NCBI GenBank assembly: GCA_020137815.1
Contig: CM035352.1
Span: 3,045,131 to 3,109,130, forward strand
Length of the DNA: 64,000 bases
Source of the DNA: Hormiphora californensis
Lineage: Eukaryota > Ctenophora > Tentaculata > Cydippida > Pleurobrachiidae
Direction: 5' to 3'
Below the pieces are notes generated by a model. The model was not told the DNA's origin, made no database searches, and was given only the letters and a program-made list of their open reading frames with translations. Below are positions 1 through 10,096 of the stretch, one piece after another. Position numbers and translations under genes: made by a program. How positions within the stretch are numbered: the stretch's first letter is position 1; each line of letters begins with the position of its first letter.

Positions 1-589
1 TCCTCTCCTCATTCGACCATCACCCTGACCAGCCATTGCTCGATCACGTTCCCTCATCTGGTTTTCAGCAGCCGCCCTGATAGGAATTGAGTCATCGATA
101 AAATGTCAATATAATTACGTTATCAATTCAATGTAGGAGACAGTTATTTACTCATAGAGCATGTTCACAAATTACGTACCTGGTGCTAGGACTCATGCTG
201 TCATAATCTTCTCTATCTATGATATCTTCTTCATATGTATCCAGCTCAGGTATTGGTTGGTAATCTCTCTCCATGTTGTCCCCAAACAGATCTTCGCCCT
301 GAGACATGAGTCAATAAAATAGTAGATTCAAAGACTCAATATTGAAATAGTAAATACGCTAGTTTACCGAAAAAGAGTCAAGATTACAATTAAACATTTT
401 ACATACCTCGGCCTCCTCATCCTCCAGTTCCTGATCTCTTGCGAGGTGCTCCGTCTCATCTTCAAATGCAGGCATGTTGTCATCGCCGGGCGGTCGGCTG
501 ACTTCGGACCTTTCTCGAGGTGGGGAGCTAGAAAACTCAATAACTCGGCGACGTCCCGGGGAGCTGGGAGGATTACTTGGATCATCCAT
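1..589 (-). CDS. MCM2: MCM2 replicative helicase subunit, N-terminal part (partial)
   Basis: Three exons on the minus strand: 407-589 (ATG at 587-589, 61 codons), 180-298, and 1-76, which runs off the window. MCM2 is one of six subunits of the MCM2-7 replicative helicase loaded at origins in the nucleus. Only the acidic, Ser/Pro-rich N-terminal tail is here; the zinc finger and AAA+ motor lie outside. Family matches are the SSPGRRR and SSSPPRE stretch followed by PAFEDE, then GDNMERDYQPIPELDTYE, then RERDRAMAGQGDGRMRRG, all in the order of animal MCM2. Donors are GTATGT and GTACG and acceptors are CAG. Phases are 0 then 2, keeping the frame open. The start is the first ATG and gives an MDDPSN N terminus typical of the disordered tail, which in known MCM2 binds histones and is phosphorylated by DDK. 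Confidence 0.93.
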
Positions 590-1041
590 GACACCTGTCT
601 CCTAAACAAGTTTGTCTGTTAAGTATTAGGTGTACCTAAACCTAAACGGGAGGTCTTGGGAGCTGTCACGGCTGCTTGCAACTGGCCTGTGACAGATGTC
701 CAGTGTCCCTAAGTCTCTACAGTCAACTGCTGACAATACAAAGGCTCAAACCAAGCCGTATACGACCTCAGGGATGGAATGAAGTACAGATTCAATTCGG
801 AATTTCCGACTCGGAAAGTTTCCGAAGGAAACGGGAAAAGTCAGAACTTTTTTGAGAAAAAAAACACGAAAAACGCCAAAGCGTGTGAAAATAGGAACAC
901 GTGTGCGGGTGTACCATAGGTATATTGTGTTAGGACACGGAGAAAAGAGGTAGAGACACAATAAAGAATGGCTGCATAATTCACCACTCCTGGTACACCA
1001 CGCACGTCCCTAGCGATTTATAAAAGTAAACACAGAATAAA
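590..1041. promoter_or_regulatory. Upstream region of MCM2; no gene seen
   Basis: This lies upstream of the minus-strand MCM2 start and should hold its promoter and 5' UTR. A short minus-strand open frame at 746-961 is low complexity and resembles no family. I see no clear TATA box or other defined element. Confidence 0.3.
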
Positions 1042-2262
1042 TTACGTCAGTCTGAAATCAACTTCGCTCGGCATAAATGGTATACATCGCCTCTTAGTGC
1101 CCCTCAATGCTACTAAGGTTGATCTTAACAGGCTAAATCTGAGCTTTTGTCTTATAAAAGACATCGTCTCACTGAGTCCTTCTTGGTGCTTGGAGCAGAT
1201 TTTGTGTCCAACGCATTCCAGAACTCGTTTAACCTCTGGTGCGAAGCCTCCTGAAGTAGCAAACACAAGAGGTGTGAAGCTACCCTGCTCTACGTTTAGA
1301 ACCCTCCTCAAATAGGCCATTTTCTTCTGGTTCTGGTGAGTTCTGTGCAGCTGAGCGATTGATGTTTTCTGGTAGGAGGGAGCATTAGGGTGAAACACCC
1401 GCACATCGAGGTAGGATGCCTCCATATCCCGCCATAGACCTCGGCATACTATGTCCATTCGGGCATCGTCCCTGGTGTTGGCACTGACAGGAAATGTATG
1501 TCCTTCACACGGTAGAAGCAGCTGTTCTGTATTCACCGGTTTCAATCCTGCATACCTGAACAACTCGGCCATGGTGTCCCTCAGATGATCGTGTCTCCAA
1601 ATATCGAACCCACCAACCTTGCAGATTAGGGCATGGTCTGCATTATTGTCAGCCCCACATCCACATTTGGAAGGAAGATCCGAGAAATGAAAGCCGTATC
1701 TCAAACGAATGGCATCAACAAATTCCCTCTGGTTTAACTCATGATCAAGGTGTTTGAGTGGTCTGGCTGATAACCAGCTTGAAGATCCCTGTTCAGAGTT
1801 AAGCTCCAGTGCCCGTTTCAGGCGATCATCTGCCTCAGACACTATCGATTTCAGTTCAAGCTCAGCCCGTTCTTGAGCGGCTTCTTCACACTCCTTTTTG
1901 TTTTTAGCTGCACAGGACTCTACATTTGCTATGGTGCCGCCTTCAGACCCGTCTGAAAGGATCAATTCAACGAGTGGGGTGTTGATGAACCTCGAGCTGC
2001 TGTATTGGTGTTTTGCAGCTTCCGTCGGGTCTTCAATTGCCAAACCACCCATCCTTATCGGCAGAGCCAGGACTCTCCGTTCAAGATCAGACACATGTTT
2101 TCCAACGACTAGAGGGATGAACTTGTGCCGGATGATGTCTTCGATAGGCTGGAATAGAGGGCCGATGTCAGGAATGGTTCGTTGTAGATATCCCCACTTA
2201 CACTTAAAACTTCTCACGAAGTTGCTGTAAAGTCCATTTTTATTCAACTGTTCACCCCTCAA
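1042..2262 (-). mobile_element. 3' remnant of a retroelement polyprotein (post-reverse-transcriptase region)
   Basis: A 406-codon open frame resembling the C-terminal half of retroelement polyproteins common in cnidarians and other marine invertebrates. The thumb-like start (KWGYLQRTIPD, then LPIRMGGLAIEDP) follows a reverse-transcriptase core that is absent. Next is a Cys/His cluster (CGCGADNNADHALICK), then a DARMDIVCRG ... YLDVRVFHP segment whose spaced acidic residues recall a restriction-like endonuclease; that last point is inference. The first dozen residues are encoded by the inverted end of an adjacent MITE, so the true 5' part is missing. This is a truncated copy, not a host gene. 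The clade is uncertain. Confidence 0.75.
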
Positions 2263-2379
2263 CTCATGCGCGTGCGATATTTTAATTTACGCTGCGCGCG
2301 CTACACGTTAACATGTGATAAACGCGCAAAACAATTCCGCGCACGACTTTGGGGGGTGAACAGTTGAAAAAAAATGGAC
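2230..2379. mobile_element. MITE, TA-flanked, copy 1
   Basis: About 150 bp with inverted ends beginning AAGTCCATTTTTATTCAAC and ending in the complement, flanked by TA. The core contains CACGTTAACATGTGAT and GCGCACGA. It lies against the 5' end of the retroelement remnant and tandem to a second copy. TA flanks suggest Tc1/mariner-type mobilisation (inference). Confidence 0.75.
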
Positions 2380-2381
2380 TA

Positions 2382-2521
2382 AAGTCCATTTTTATTCAAC
2401 TGTTCACCCAAAAACTGAAATTTAAAATTTTTGTGACGCGCGCTACACGTTAACATGTGATAAACGCGCAAAACAATTCCGCGCACGACTTTGGGGGGTG
2501 AACAGTTGAAAAAAAATGGAG
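2382..2521. mobile_element. MITE, TA-flanked, copy 2 in tandem
   Basis: A second copy of the preceding element, sharing the TA at 2380-2381 with it. The two differ mainly in the left internal part; the right halves are nearly identical. Confidence 0.75.
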
Positions 2522-2527
2522 TATATA

Positions 2528-4080
2528 CAGGGTGTCCCATATATTCTCCGGGTCGGTTGGCGAGCTGTCACGCAAAAACGGTGATAGTTGTGTGAAAACA
2601 AACTGCGGGAGTGTGCTGGATTAATTCCTTCCTAACTGATGGCTTTGTTTTAAAATTAAATTTCAAAAGTTCATTTTTCATGAATGAACATTGTTGCCGT
2701 TCATTCATGAATTCTGAAATATTGTTTACCTTGAGTAAGTAACTTTTCTTTGGCTCGCAATTATCTTTCCATTGAGCACCATAAAACTCAAATTGAAGCA
2801 CCAGGTCACATGACAGTTGAGAAAATGAACATGCATGATTTTGGCTCTTTTTGCGACTTTCAATCGGCTGTATCACCGCTACCTTACCTTCAATCTTTTT
2901 GAAACTTTGGGTGAACATTGGATAAGCAAAGATCTTTGCTCACAAGAAAAATCAAGGTCAAAACTCAAAGTTCATTTTTAAGTTTTGGTAGTTCATTCCC
3001 CTCATTCAGGAACCAACAACCCTAAAGTGATGGAAAAGTGTTGGATTTTGTTTGGCCAATGTCCTGCAATGACAGAGAGGTGTAGTAACGTGTTTCCGGG
3101 CTAGTTAGTGGGTGTCCATGTGATCTTGGTGATACCTGACACCTTCACTGAGCAATAATCAAGGGATTTTCACGAATTCAAGCATGTGATTTGGGTTTTC
3201 TGCGATTGGTATCGTGCAGCAATGTTAAGAGATCTCATAGCCCCTCGAAAATGATGGTTAGTTCAATGAAATGAGTTGATTTATGATCGAAAATGGTCGT
3301 TGAGTTCAATGTGGCATCGGTTTTAATCTTATTGATCATAAATCAACTCAATTTATTGAACTTATCATCATTTTTGAGGTGCTATGTGATCTCTCAAGAT
3401 TGCTGCACGATACCAATCGCAGTAGACCCGAATCACATGCTTGAATTCGAGAAAATCCCTTGATTATTGCTCAGTGAAGGTGTCAGGTATCACCAAGATC
3501 ACATGGACACCCACTAACTAGCCCGGAAACACGTTACTACACCTCTCTGTCATTGCAGGACATTAGCCAAACAAAATCCAACACTTTTCCATCACTTTAG
3601 GGTTGTTGGTTCCTGAATGAGTGGAATGAACTACCAAAACTTAAAAATGAACTTTGAGTTTTGACCTTGATTTTTCTTGTGAGCAAAGATCTTTGCTTAT
3701 CCAATGTTCACCCAAAGTTTCAAAAAGATTGAAGGTAAGGTATCGGTGATACAGCCGATTGAAAGTCGCAAAAAGAGCCAAAATCATGCATGTTCATTTT
3801 CTCAACTGTCATGTGACCTGGTGCTTCAATTTGAGTTTTATGGTGCTCAATGGAAAGATAATTGCGAGCCAAAGAAAAGTTACTTACTCAAGGTAAACAA
3901 TATTTCAGAATTCATGAATGAACGGCAGCAATGTTCATTCATGAAAAATGAACTTTTGAAATTTAATTTTAAGACAAAGCCATCAGTTAGGAAGGAATTA
4001 ATCCAGCACACTCCCGCAGTTTGTTTTCACACAACTATCACCGTTTTTGCGTGACAGCTCGCCAACCGACCCGGAGAATA
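2528..4080. mobile_element. Foldback element family A, copy 1 (right end lost)
   Basis: A long inverted repeat with arms of about 770 bp pairing around a centre near 3310. The left end is CAGGGTGTCCCATATATTC after TA at 2526-2527. The right arm ends in CCGACCCGGAGAATATG and then passes into another repeat instead of completing the terminal sequence. The arms differ at scattered single bases. Mirror-image open frames (2568-2918 minus, 3704-4054 plus, 116 codons each) are a consequence of the palindrome and match no family I know. A complete copy lies at 23110-24674. Confidence 0.88.
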
Positions 4081-4275
4081 TGAGCATACTCGGAAATGTT
4101 CAGGTCGAGCACATGAAGGTCGAGCACAAGGTCGAGCACAAGGTCCGGTCAATGTCAGCACTTTTTTTCGCGCTGCGGCTCAACGGCGGTTCAACGACGC
4201 GCAGTGGTCACGTGACTGGTCAGACCTTGTGCTCGACCTCGTGCTCGACCTTTCATACGACGTGCGCGCCGTGAA
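4081..4275. repeat. Fragment of repeat B (GTCGAGCAC-rich hairpin)
   Basis: Begins GAGCATACTCGGAAATGTTC, the complement of the end of the repeat at 9200-9475, then has repeated GGTCGAGCAC units facing complementary GTGCTCGACC units near 4220-4252. It is joined directly to the broken end of foldback A. Confidence 0.65.
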
Positions 4276-5615
4276 ATCTCGCGCGAAATTCCCACAGAGT
4301 TGATCTCCGCGTCAGCCGTTTCTCCCATCAAGTCACAGACAAACAGACAAACATTCGCGCCCTGGCGTCAATTTACCAGGGCAGACGGCAGCTTGCTGAT
4401 GAACAAAAACATGACATGACATTACCAAACAATGTTTGAAACTTTGAACCAGTAGCATCTTCCTTTTTTCGCCAGTGTAGGGAGTCAAATTATAAACATC
4501 TTTTAGTTTTATAAATAAGGTAACAAAATTAAAAATATGATAATGAATTATAGCATGGTAATCAGGCAATTGATAATTATAAATATAACACACAGATCCG
4601 CATTTTTCACATAAATTATGGGAACTATCAGTATCAGTTTCTCAGCTATTGAGAGAAAATTGTTGATTAGCCGCATAATTAACGAGGAAGCTGTGTTTTC
4701 TCCTTCCGGCCGGATCTGGACCACTGACCAGCTTTATGAAATGAGTACTAGAGTATTCGACGGGTTTTAATTTTGATATCATATTGTAGAACGTAGCGTT
4801 GTTCTACAATAAAACCCTATTCAGTTCGTATCCCGACCAAAAGGAGAAAACACAACTTTCACAGTTACTTTACACCCATGAAATCTACATGTCCTCTCAC
4901 CTCGACAGCTCATCACAGCCACAATCACAGCCCGTATGTCGTATGACTCTTCTTATAAGCTTCGAGTATTTTAGAATATAGAGTCCATGGCCTTTTTATG
5001 GTCTTTGTAGAGTCAAATCTTTATTAATACCAGATCCAATGTCATCGTAAGTCAGAGCAGCCACGTCATTACGCCAATAATTGATAAGCCGGCTTCATTA
5101 GACACTAGCGATCCCCTTGCACTGTACTGCACTTGCACTTGTAGTCCTCTATTTATATATTTTGTAGTCCTCCACATATAGTTTTGCACTAGCAGCTCCT
5201 TCAGTTACTGAAATGGAAAAAACAATTTACAATTTAAGTTTACAATAACAGTAACACAGTTATAGTGGATAGTCCTAACACAAAACTATGGTACAACCAC
5301 ACCCGTACACTTGCTCCCTTTTCAAAGAAATATCCCCAATAACAAATGAAAATTTCATTTGTTATAGGGGATATTGATATTTTTATTTATAAACCCGAAT
5401 AAGCTAGATAACTCGGACAGTAACAACATTACTATCTTTTCAGTGACAATTAATGTATTGACACAGTTATAAACACACACACACATACACACGTCACAGT
5501 TCTAGTTATGCATGTCACAGCTATGAATGAAGGAAGCCGGTCAGTGGGGAATACTGACGTACGCATTGAAGTGAGAGTGGACAGAAGCAGAATTGGAGAA
5601 GCTTGATTGAGGTAG
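4276..5615. other. Intergenic, no gene seen
   Basis: AT-rich sequence with only short, unrecognised open frames. A CA run lies near 5472-5490. I see no structure I can assign. Confidence 0.4.
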
Positions 5616-5617
5616 TA

Positions 5618-5769
5618 AAGTCGGATATTTTGAAGTTGTCACCCCAAAATGACCGCACATGTGAAATTTATCAATTTTGACGTGCACACCACACGTTAAC
5701 ATGTGATGTGACGTGCAAAAACATTCCGCGCACGAAACGGGGGGTGACAACTTCAAAAAAGTCCGACTT
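5618..5769. mobile_element. MITE, TA-flanked, related to the 2.2-kb pair
   Basis: Inverted ends AAGTCGGA / TCCGACTT inside TA at 5616-5617 and 5770-5771. The core has CACGTTAACATGTGAT, GCGCACGA and GGGGGGTGACAAC, matching the design of the elements at 2230-2521 (GGGGGGTGAACAG) but with different termini. Confidence 0.8.
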
Positions 5770-5779
5770 TAGAGCATAT

Positions 5780-6011
5780 AACTTTCCGAGTATTTTCCAT
5801 TTTTCCCGCTCTCAAAAGATACAATGATACATTCCTCGCTGTGAAATTGCTCTCTATTATACACACGGCGGGGCAGGTTCACTGTTCGGGCATACACGCC
5901 CAGTGCCCACAGAACATAGCGAGATAGAGTTCCAGCCCCCTGGTAACAAATATAATAGAGCGAGGAATGTATCTTTTCAGAGCGGGAAAAGTGAAAATAC
6001 TCGGAGAGTTC
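5780..6011. repeat. Short inverted-repeat element
   Basis: The left arm at about 5780-5842 (CTTTCCGAGTATTTTCC through GATACATTCCTCGCT) is complementary to the right arm at about 5958-6011 (AGCGAGGAATGTATC through AAATACTCGGAGAG), with one short gap. The loop holds no gene. Probably a further MITE. Confidence 0.65.
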
Positions 6012-7025
6012 TGCTCTACTACATCAATCAAGCTTGTCCAATTCTTTTTCTGTCTACTCTGACTTTAACGAGACTTACCAATTTCTATCGCACAGGGTTA
6101 ATTTAAATATCGTGTACTGGTCCTGGGCTTTTTGTCAGCTTTGTGCTTGTTATGAGGCGATCCCATATACTATCTGGTCATATTCCAAACAAATAGATAT
6201 CACTGTCTCGACCCTGCATGAGGAGAGAATATATCAGTAGTCAGTACAAAGGATGGGAGCAGGTTTAGGGACATCCAACATCTATTTAGTTTTTTATCGG
6301 TTGTTGGGACGTGGAGAGGTAGGGCCTAATGAAGAGATTAGATATCAGTACGGAGGTTGGGAGCAGGTTTTAGGAAATCCTACATTTATCTACTGTCATC
6401 ATCTTTTTAGATATACCTTACTCTCGATTTTTAAGAAACGCTTTAGTGAGAAACTTTTTTATAAGAAACTTTTCAAATGTAAATCACACAATTCAGAGAC
6501 ACCACAACAAAATAGAACACCCCCAACTTGTTTAGTTTCTTGATATAGAAGAAATTCTTTTTGTTTTTGGATTGCTTACACTTGAAGTTTCCTAGAAAAA
6601 AGTTTCTTATTGAAAAGTTTCTTGAAATATGAGAGCTTAATTAACGAGAGTAAGGTTTTCTCCGCTGATGTGGGGTACTGGGTAGGGCCTAAATTAGATC
6701 GCCTAATTTTTTACTGGGAAGAACTATTTTAGGTATACTTACAAAGGCAAAGAAATCAATACACACATCAGAACCGTACACACTAAGGACCCCACACAGC
6801 GTCTGCTGCAGCTAAGGGGCCCTGAAATCTAGATAGAAGGCTAGTAAAATACTGCAAAAGCCTCGTCACGGTAATTGAAGTACTAAAGAGAGGGGGTAGA
6901 AAATACCTGGTGGACTGGGCGGCTATCCCGAGGGTGGAGCAGCCTCATATCTCGGACTGTGAACATGAACAGAGTGGGGAGGGGTAGGGCCGTAGGGGGA
7001 GGGGTAGGGGGAGGTGTATTGTGTA
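6012..7025. other. Intergenic with a partial duplication
   Basis: The phrases GGGAGCAGGTTTAGGGACATCC (from 6255) and GGGAGCAGGTTTTAGGAAATCC (from 6359) are a diverged tandem duplication of about 105 bp. The remainder is AT-rich with a G-rich end near 6975-7015. No gene seen. Confidence 0.4.
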
Positions 7026-7631
7026 CTAGAGAACGTTACTGGGTACAATGGACTCAATCAGGTGTTTCTTAGTGAGACGGACAAACTCAGTCAGTGAATC
7101 ACTCTGTCTGATAGAGTAGGGCAGCTTATTCCACAAATCAGTGACTCGGTGAAAAAAGCTAGCCCTAAGAGCCCTATGAGTGTTCGTGTGGTAGGCAGAC
7201 ATGAACACTAGAGTCGTTTTGTCACGACCCTCACGAATGTCACTATTCTGACGGGTGGCTCTGAGTGTGCTGGGGTTGATCGGTTGAATGTACTGAGGGA
7301 CAGTGATGCTAATCATACCATACACAATCTTGTAAAACAATCTAAGATCGTAAAACTCGAACAGCTGCTTAAACGGGAGAAGGTTCAAACTCAGCAGATG
7401 ATCCACATACTCGTCATTTGTATACGAGGCAAGTGGTTCATTTCTGATCCATTTCACAACCCGTTTTTGCAGCAGTTCAAGTGACCTCAGACTACCAGCA
7501 TTCACACACGACCAGACCTGGTTACAGTGCTCAACTAACGACCTCACCATGGACAGATACAGTGTTCTCTTACAAGAACTCCTACTAAGGAAATAACAAG
7601 TCCTGCGGAGCAGGTTGAACTTAAACGACAT
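7026..7631 (-). mobile_element. 3' tail of a LINE (non-LTR retrotransposon) reverse transcriptase
   Basis: A 201-codon frame matching the C-terminal end of CR1/L2/Jockey-like LINE polymerases: SRSSCKRTLYLSMVRSLVEH, then a LELLQKRVVKWI motif, LLPFKQLFEFYDLRLFYKI, a variable stretch and the usual tail FFHRVTDLWNKLPYSIR ... SLTEFVRLTKKHL. The catalytic palm motif is absent, as expected for a 5'-truncated insertion. Cell hosts keep such copies as relics. Confidence 0.85.
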
Positions 7632-7827
7632 GGATGTGATAATAGAGTCACAGTGGGAGTTGAAATCTAAAGTGCTGTTGATGACAATACCCAGGTCACG
7701 TTAGAGATTACAAATCAGTTCATGGTGACCCACACATGCTCACCCTTCACACAGACACCCCACACAAACATCCACTACTACCACACCCCTCCCCCCTCCG
7801 CATCCCCCTCCCTTCCCAAACCCAGAA

Positions 7828-8590
7828 TCTCCATCTCTCCATCTCTCCATCTCTCCATCTCTCCATCTCTCCATCTCTCCATCTCTCCATCTCTCCATCT
7901 CTCCATCTCTCCATCTCTCCATCTCTCCATCTCTCCATCTCTCCATCTCTCCATCTCTCCATCTCTCCATCTCTCCATCTCTCCATCTCTCCATCTCTCC
8001 ATCTCTCCATCTCTCCATCTCTCCATCTCTCCATCTCTCCATCTCTCCATCTCTCCATCTCTCCATCTCTCCATCTCTCCATCTCTCCATCTCTCCATCT
8101 CTCCATCTCTCCATCTCTCCATCTCTCCATCTCTCCATCTCTCCATCTCTCCATCTCTCCATCTCTCCATCTCTCCATCTCTCCATCTCTCCATCTCTCC
8201 ATCTCTCCATCTCTCCATCTCTCCATCTCTCCATCTCTCCATCTCTCCATCTCTCCATCTCTCCATCTCTCCATCTCTCCATCTCTCCATCTCTCCATCT
8301 CTCCATCTCTCCATCTCTCCATCTCTCCATCTCTCCATCTCTCCATCTCTCCATCTCTCCATCTCTCCATCTCTCCATCTCTCCATCTCTCCATCTCTCC
8401 ATCTCTCCATCTCTCCATCTCTCCATCTCTCCATCTCTCCATCTCTCCATCTCTCCATCTCTCCATCTCTCCATCTCTCCATCTCTCCATCTCTCCATCT
8501 CTCCATCTCTCCATCTCTCCATCTCTCCATCTCTCCATCTCTCCATCTCTCCATCTCTCCATCTCTCCATCTCTCCATCTCTCCATCTCC
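7828..8590. repeat. Octamer tandem repeat (ATCTCTCC)n, about 760 bp
   Basis: Around 95 almost invariant copies of ATCTCTCC. Because eight is not a multiple of three and no register contains a stop, all six frames are open and give long artificial frames (SISPSLHL on plus, GEMERWRD on minus). No coding role is supported. Confidence 0.97.
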
Positions 8591-9107
8591 ATGCAAAACG
8601 CACATTCATGACTAGAGAATAGAGATAGATAAACGTAATTGAAGCGAAGAAAAGAAATGGTAGTTGGGTGGCGCCCTTGTTGGGACAGCTCTGCTTCCCA
8701 GCTGTTCGACACAGGGAGGACTCAGGAAGAAAAGAAAGCCAATTAGACATAAATGGGTGATTCAAAGATGACGTCCACTGTCCAGGAGTAGGGGAGGGGC
8801 CAGGGGGAGGTAGCCGGCGGACCTTACCTGGAGTTATGAGTAAAGTCAAAGCTATAATTTTAGTGAATATCCTCAAGCTCCTCCATCATGATAGTAAACA
8901 CCTCCAACTGCTTCTGGGATTGTAGTTTTACTAATTTATCCTGTTTTTTTCATTTTTACAAACATCCTAAATGGAAAGGGTGGCTTTCACATCGGTAAGC
9001 GGTAAATGTTAGGCCCTAACTTGGTATAGGGCGTTCTGGTACATTTAATATGGTAAACCTCAACCCAACCCAATCGACAACCGGCCTAACAGAGGTCAGG
9101 GACATAC
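8591..9107. other. Intergenic, nothing recognised
   Basis: Unique-looking sequence between the octamer array and a GA tract; no gene or repeat structure seen. Confidence 0.4.
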
Positions 9108-9200
9108 AAAAGATAGAGAGGGAGGGAGAGAGAGAGAGAGAGAGGGAGAGGGAGAGAGAGAGAGAGCGAGAGAGAGAGAGAGAGTGACAGAGAGAGACAG
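9108..9200. repeat. GA-rich microsatellite
   Basis: Imperfect (GA)n with GGGA and GACA interruptions. Confidence 0.9.
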
Positions 9201-9475
9201 AGAGAGGTCATTGGTCAAGCACGAGATCAAGCACGAGGTCGAGCACGAGGTCGAGCACAAGGTCAGCACAAGGTCTGGACACGGTCGTGGAGAAGGTCTG
9301 CGATGAAATGAACAGATTCCAGAGATTTTAATCTATTTTTCAAACTCGCGCGGCTCATCAATGTGACTTACCTGATTTTGATTTGCGCGTGACTGTGCAG
9401 TGTGCACTACCTGTGTTCTCGACCTGTGCACTACCTGAACATTTCCGAGTATGCTCATATGGGACACCCTGTATG
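9201..9475. repeat. Repeat B, copy with terminal sequence intact
   Basis: Starts with AAGCACGAG / GAGCACGAG units and ends TTTCCGAGTATGCTCATATGGGACACCCTGTA. The last 17 bases are the same terminus used by foldback family A, so the two families share ends. The inner end is complementary to the fragment at 4081. Confidence 0.6.
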
Positions 9476-9761
9476 CCAAAGCTGCACTGGACAAAAATTT
9501 TAAATCAAAACTGGACGCCGCGCATTCAAATGCGTCACTTGTTTTCAAGATATGGCGCGCTACAAATTAAATGTACTGCGCGCGTTAAAACTTTTTATTG
9601 CGCTGCCGAAATTTCGTCGAGAAAATTCACTTTTTTTGAACCAGAAAAGTGGTTTTTTTTCACACAAAAACCGTTTTTGAACATAAAAACGCTCTGCTTT
9701 TCTTAAATACCGCATATGAAACACTCTGAGCCAACAGTGTACGTCAGAATATGTGTCTGAG
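9476..9761. other. Spacer, no gene seen
   Basis: AT-rich sequence with runs of T and no recognisable frame. Confidence 0.35.
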
Positions 9762-10026
9762 GGAAAACGTTAAAATCTGGGTGCCTTTCATTGCTAACAA
9801 TTCGTAGTTTTAGCGCGCGCGACGGGTTAGGGCTATCCGTTAGGGTCTGGTTAGGGTTTGGTTTGGGGTTATCGGTTAGGGCTATCGATTCTTTAACAGA
9901 TACCGTTTAGTTTACTCAAATTGGCCATGTGGTTGCATGGCTATAGCCGTTTGAAAAAAGTCGGTCTAAGTGTACTCTGTTGGTAGCGCGCACCTGTAAA
10001 CAGGCTCCAAGGCACCCAGATTATAA
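9762..10026. mobile_element. MITE family D, copy 1
   Basis: Inverted ends ATCTGGGTGCCTT and AAGGCACCCAGAT about 245 bp apart. The inside has several TTAGGG-like words (GGTTAGGG, GTTAGGG). A diverged copy lies at 56935-57178, including the flanking word GAAAACGTTAAA, so the element may begin a few bases before the inverted end. Confidence 0.75.
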
Positions 10027-10096
10027 TCGCGCCTGTGTCTGAGCTCATCGAACAAAATTAATCATACGATAATCTTTAAATCAGCTTCATTTTAGC

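Noticed and set aside
2568-4054. Paired 116-codon frames in foldback A as genes
   Set aside because: They are mirror images produced by the palindrome, shortened in the second copy (73 codons), and resemble no protein family.
7722-8876. Long open frames on both strands over the octamer repeat
   Set aside because: All six frames are open because the 8-bp unit lacks stops; the periodic protein is an artefact.
9825-9890. TTAGGG-like words suggesting an interstitial telomere
   Set aside because: They are irregular, inside MITE family D, and reproduced in the second copy at 57 kb.
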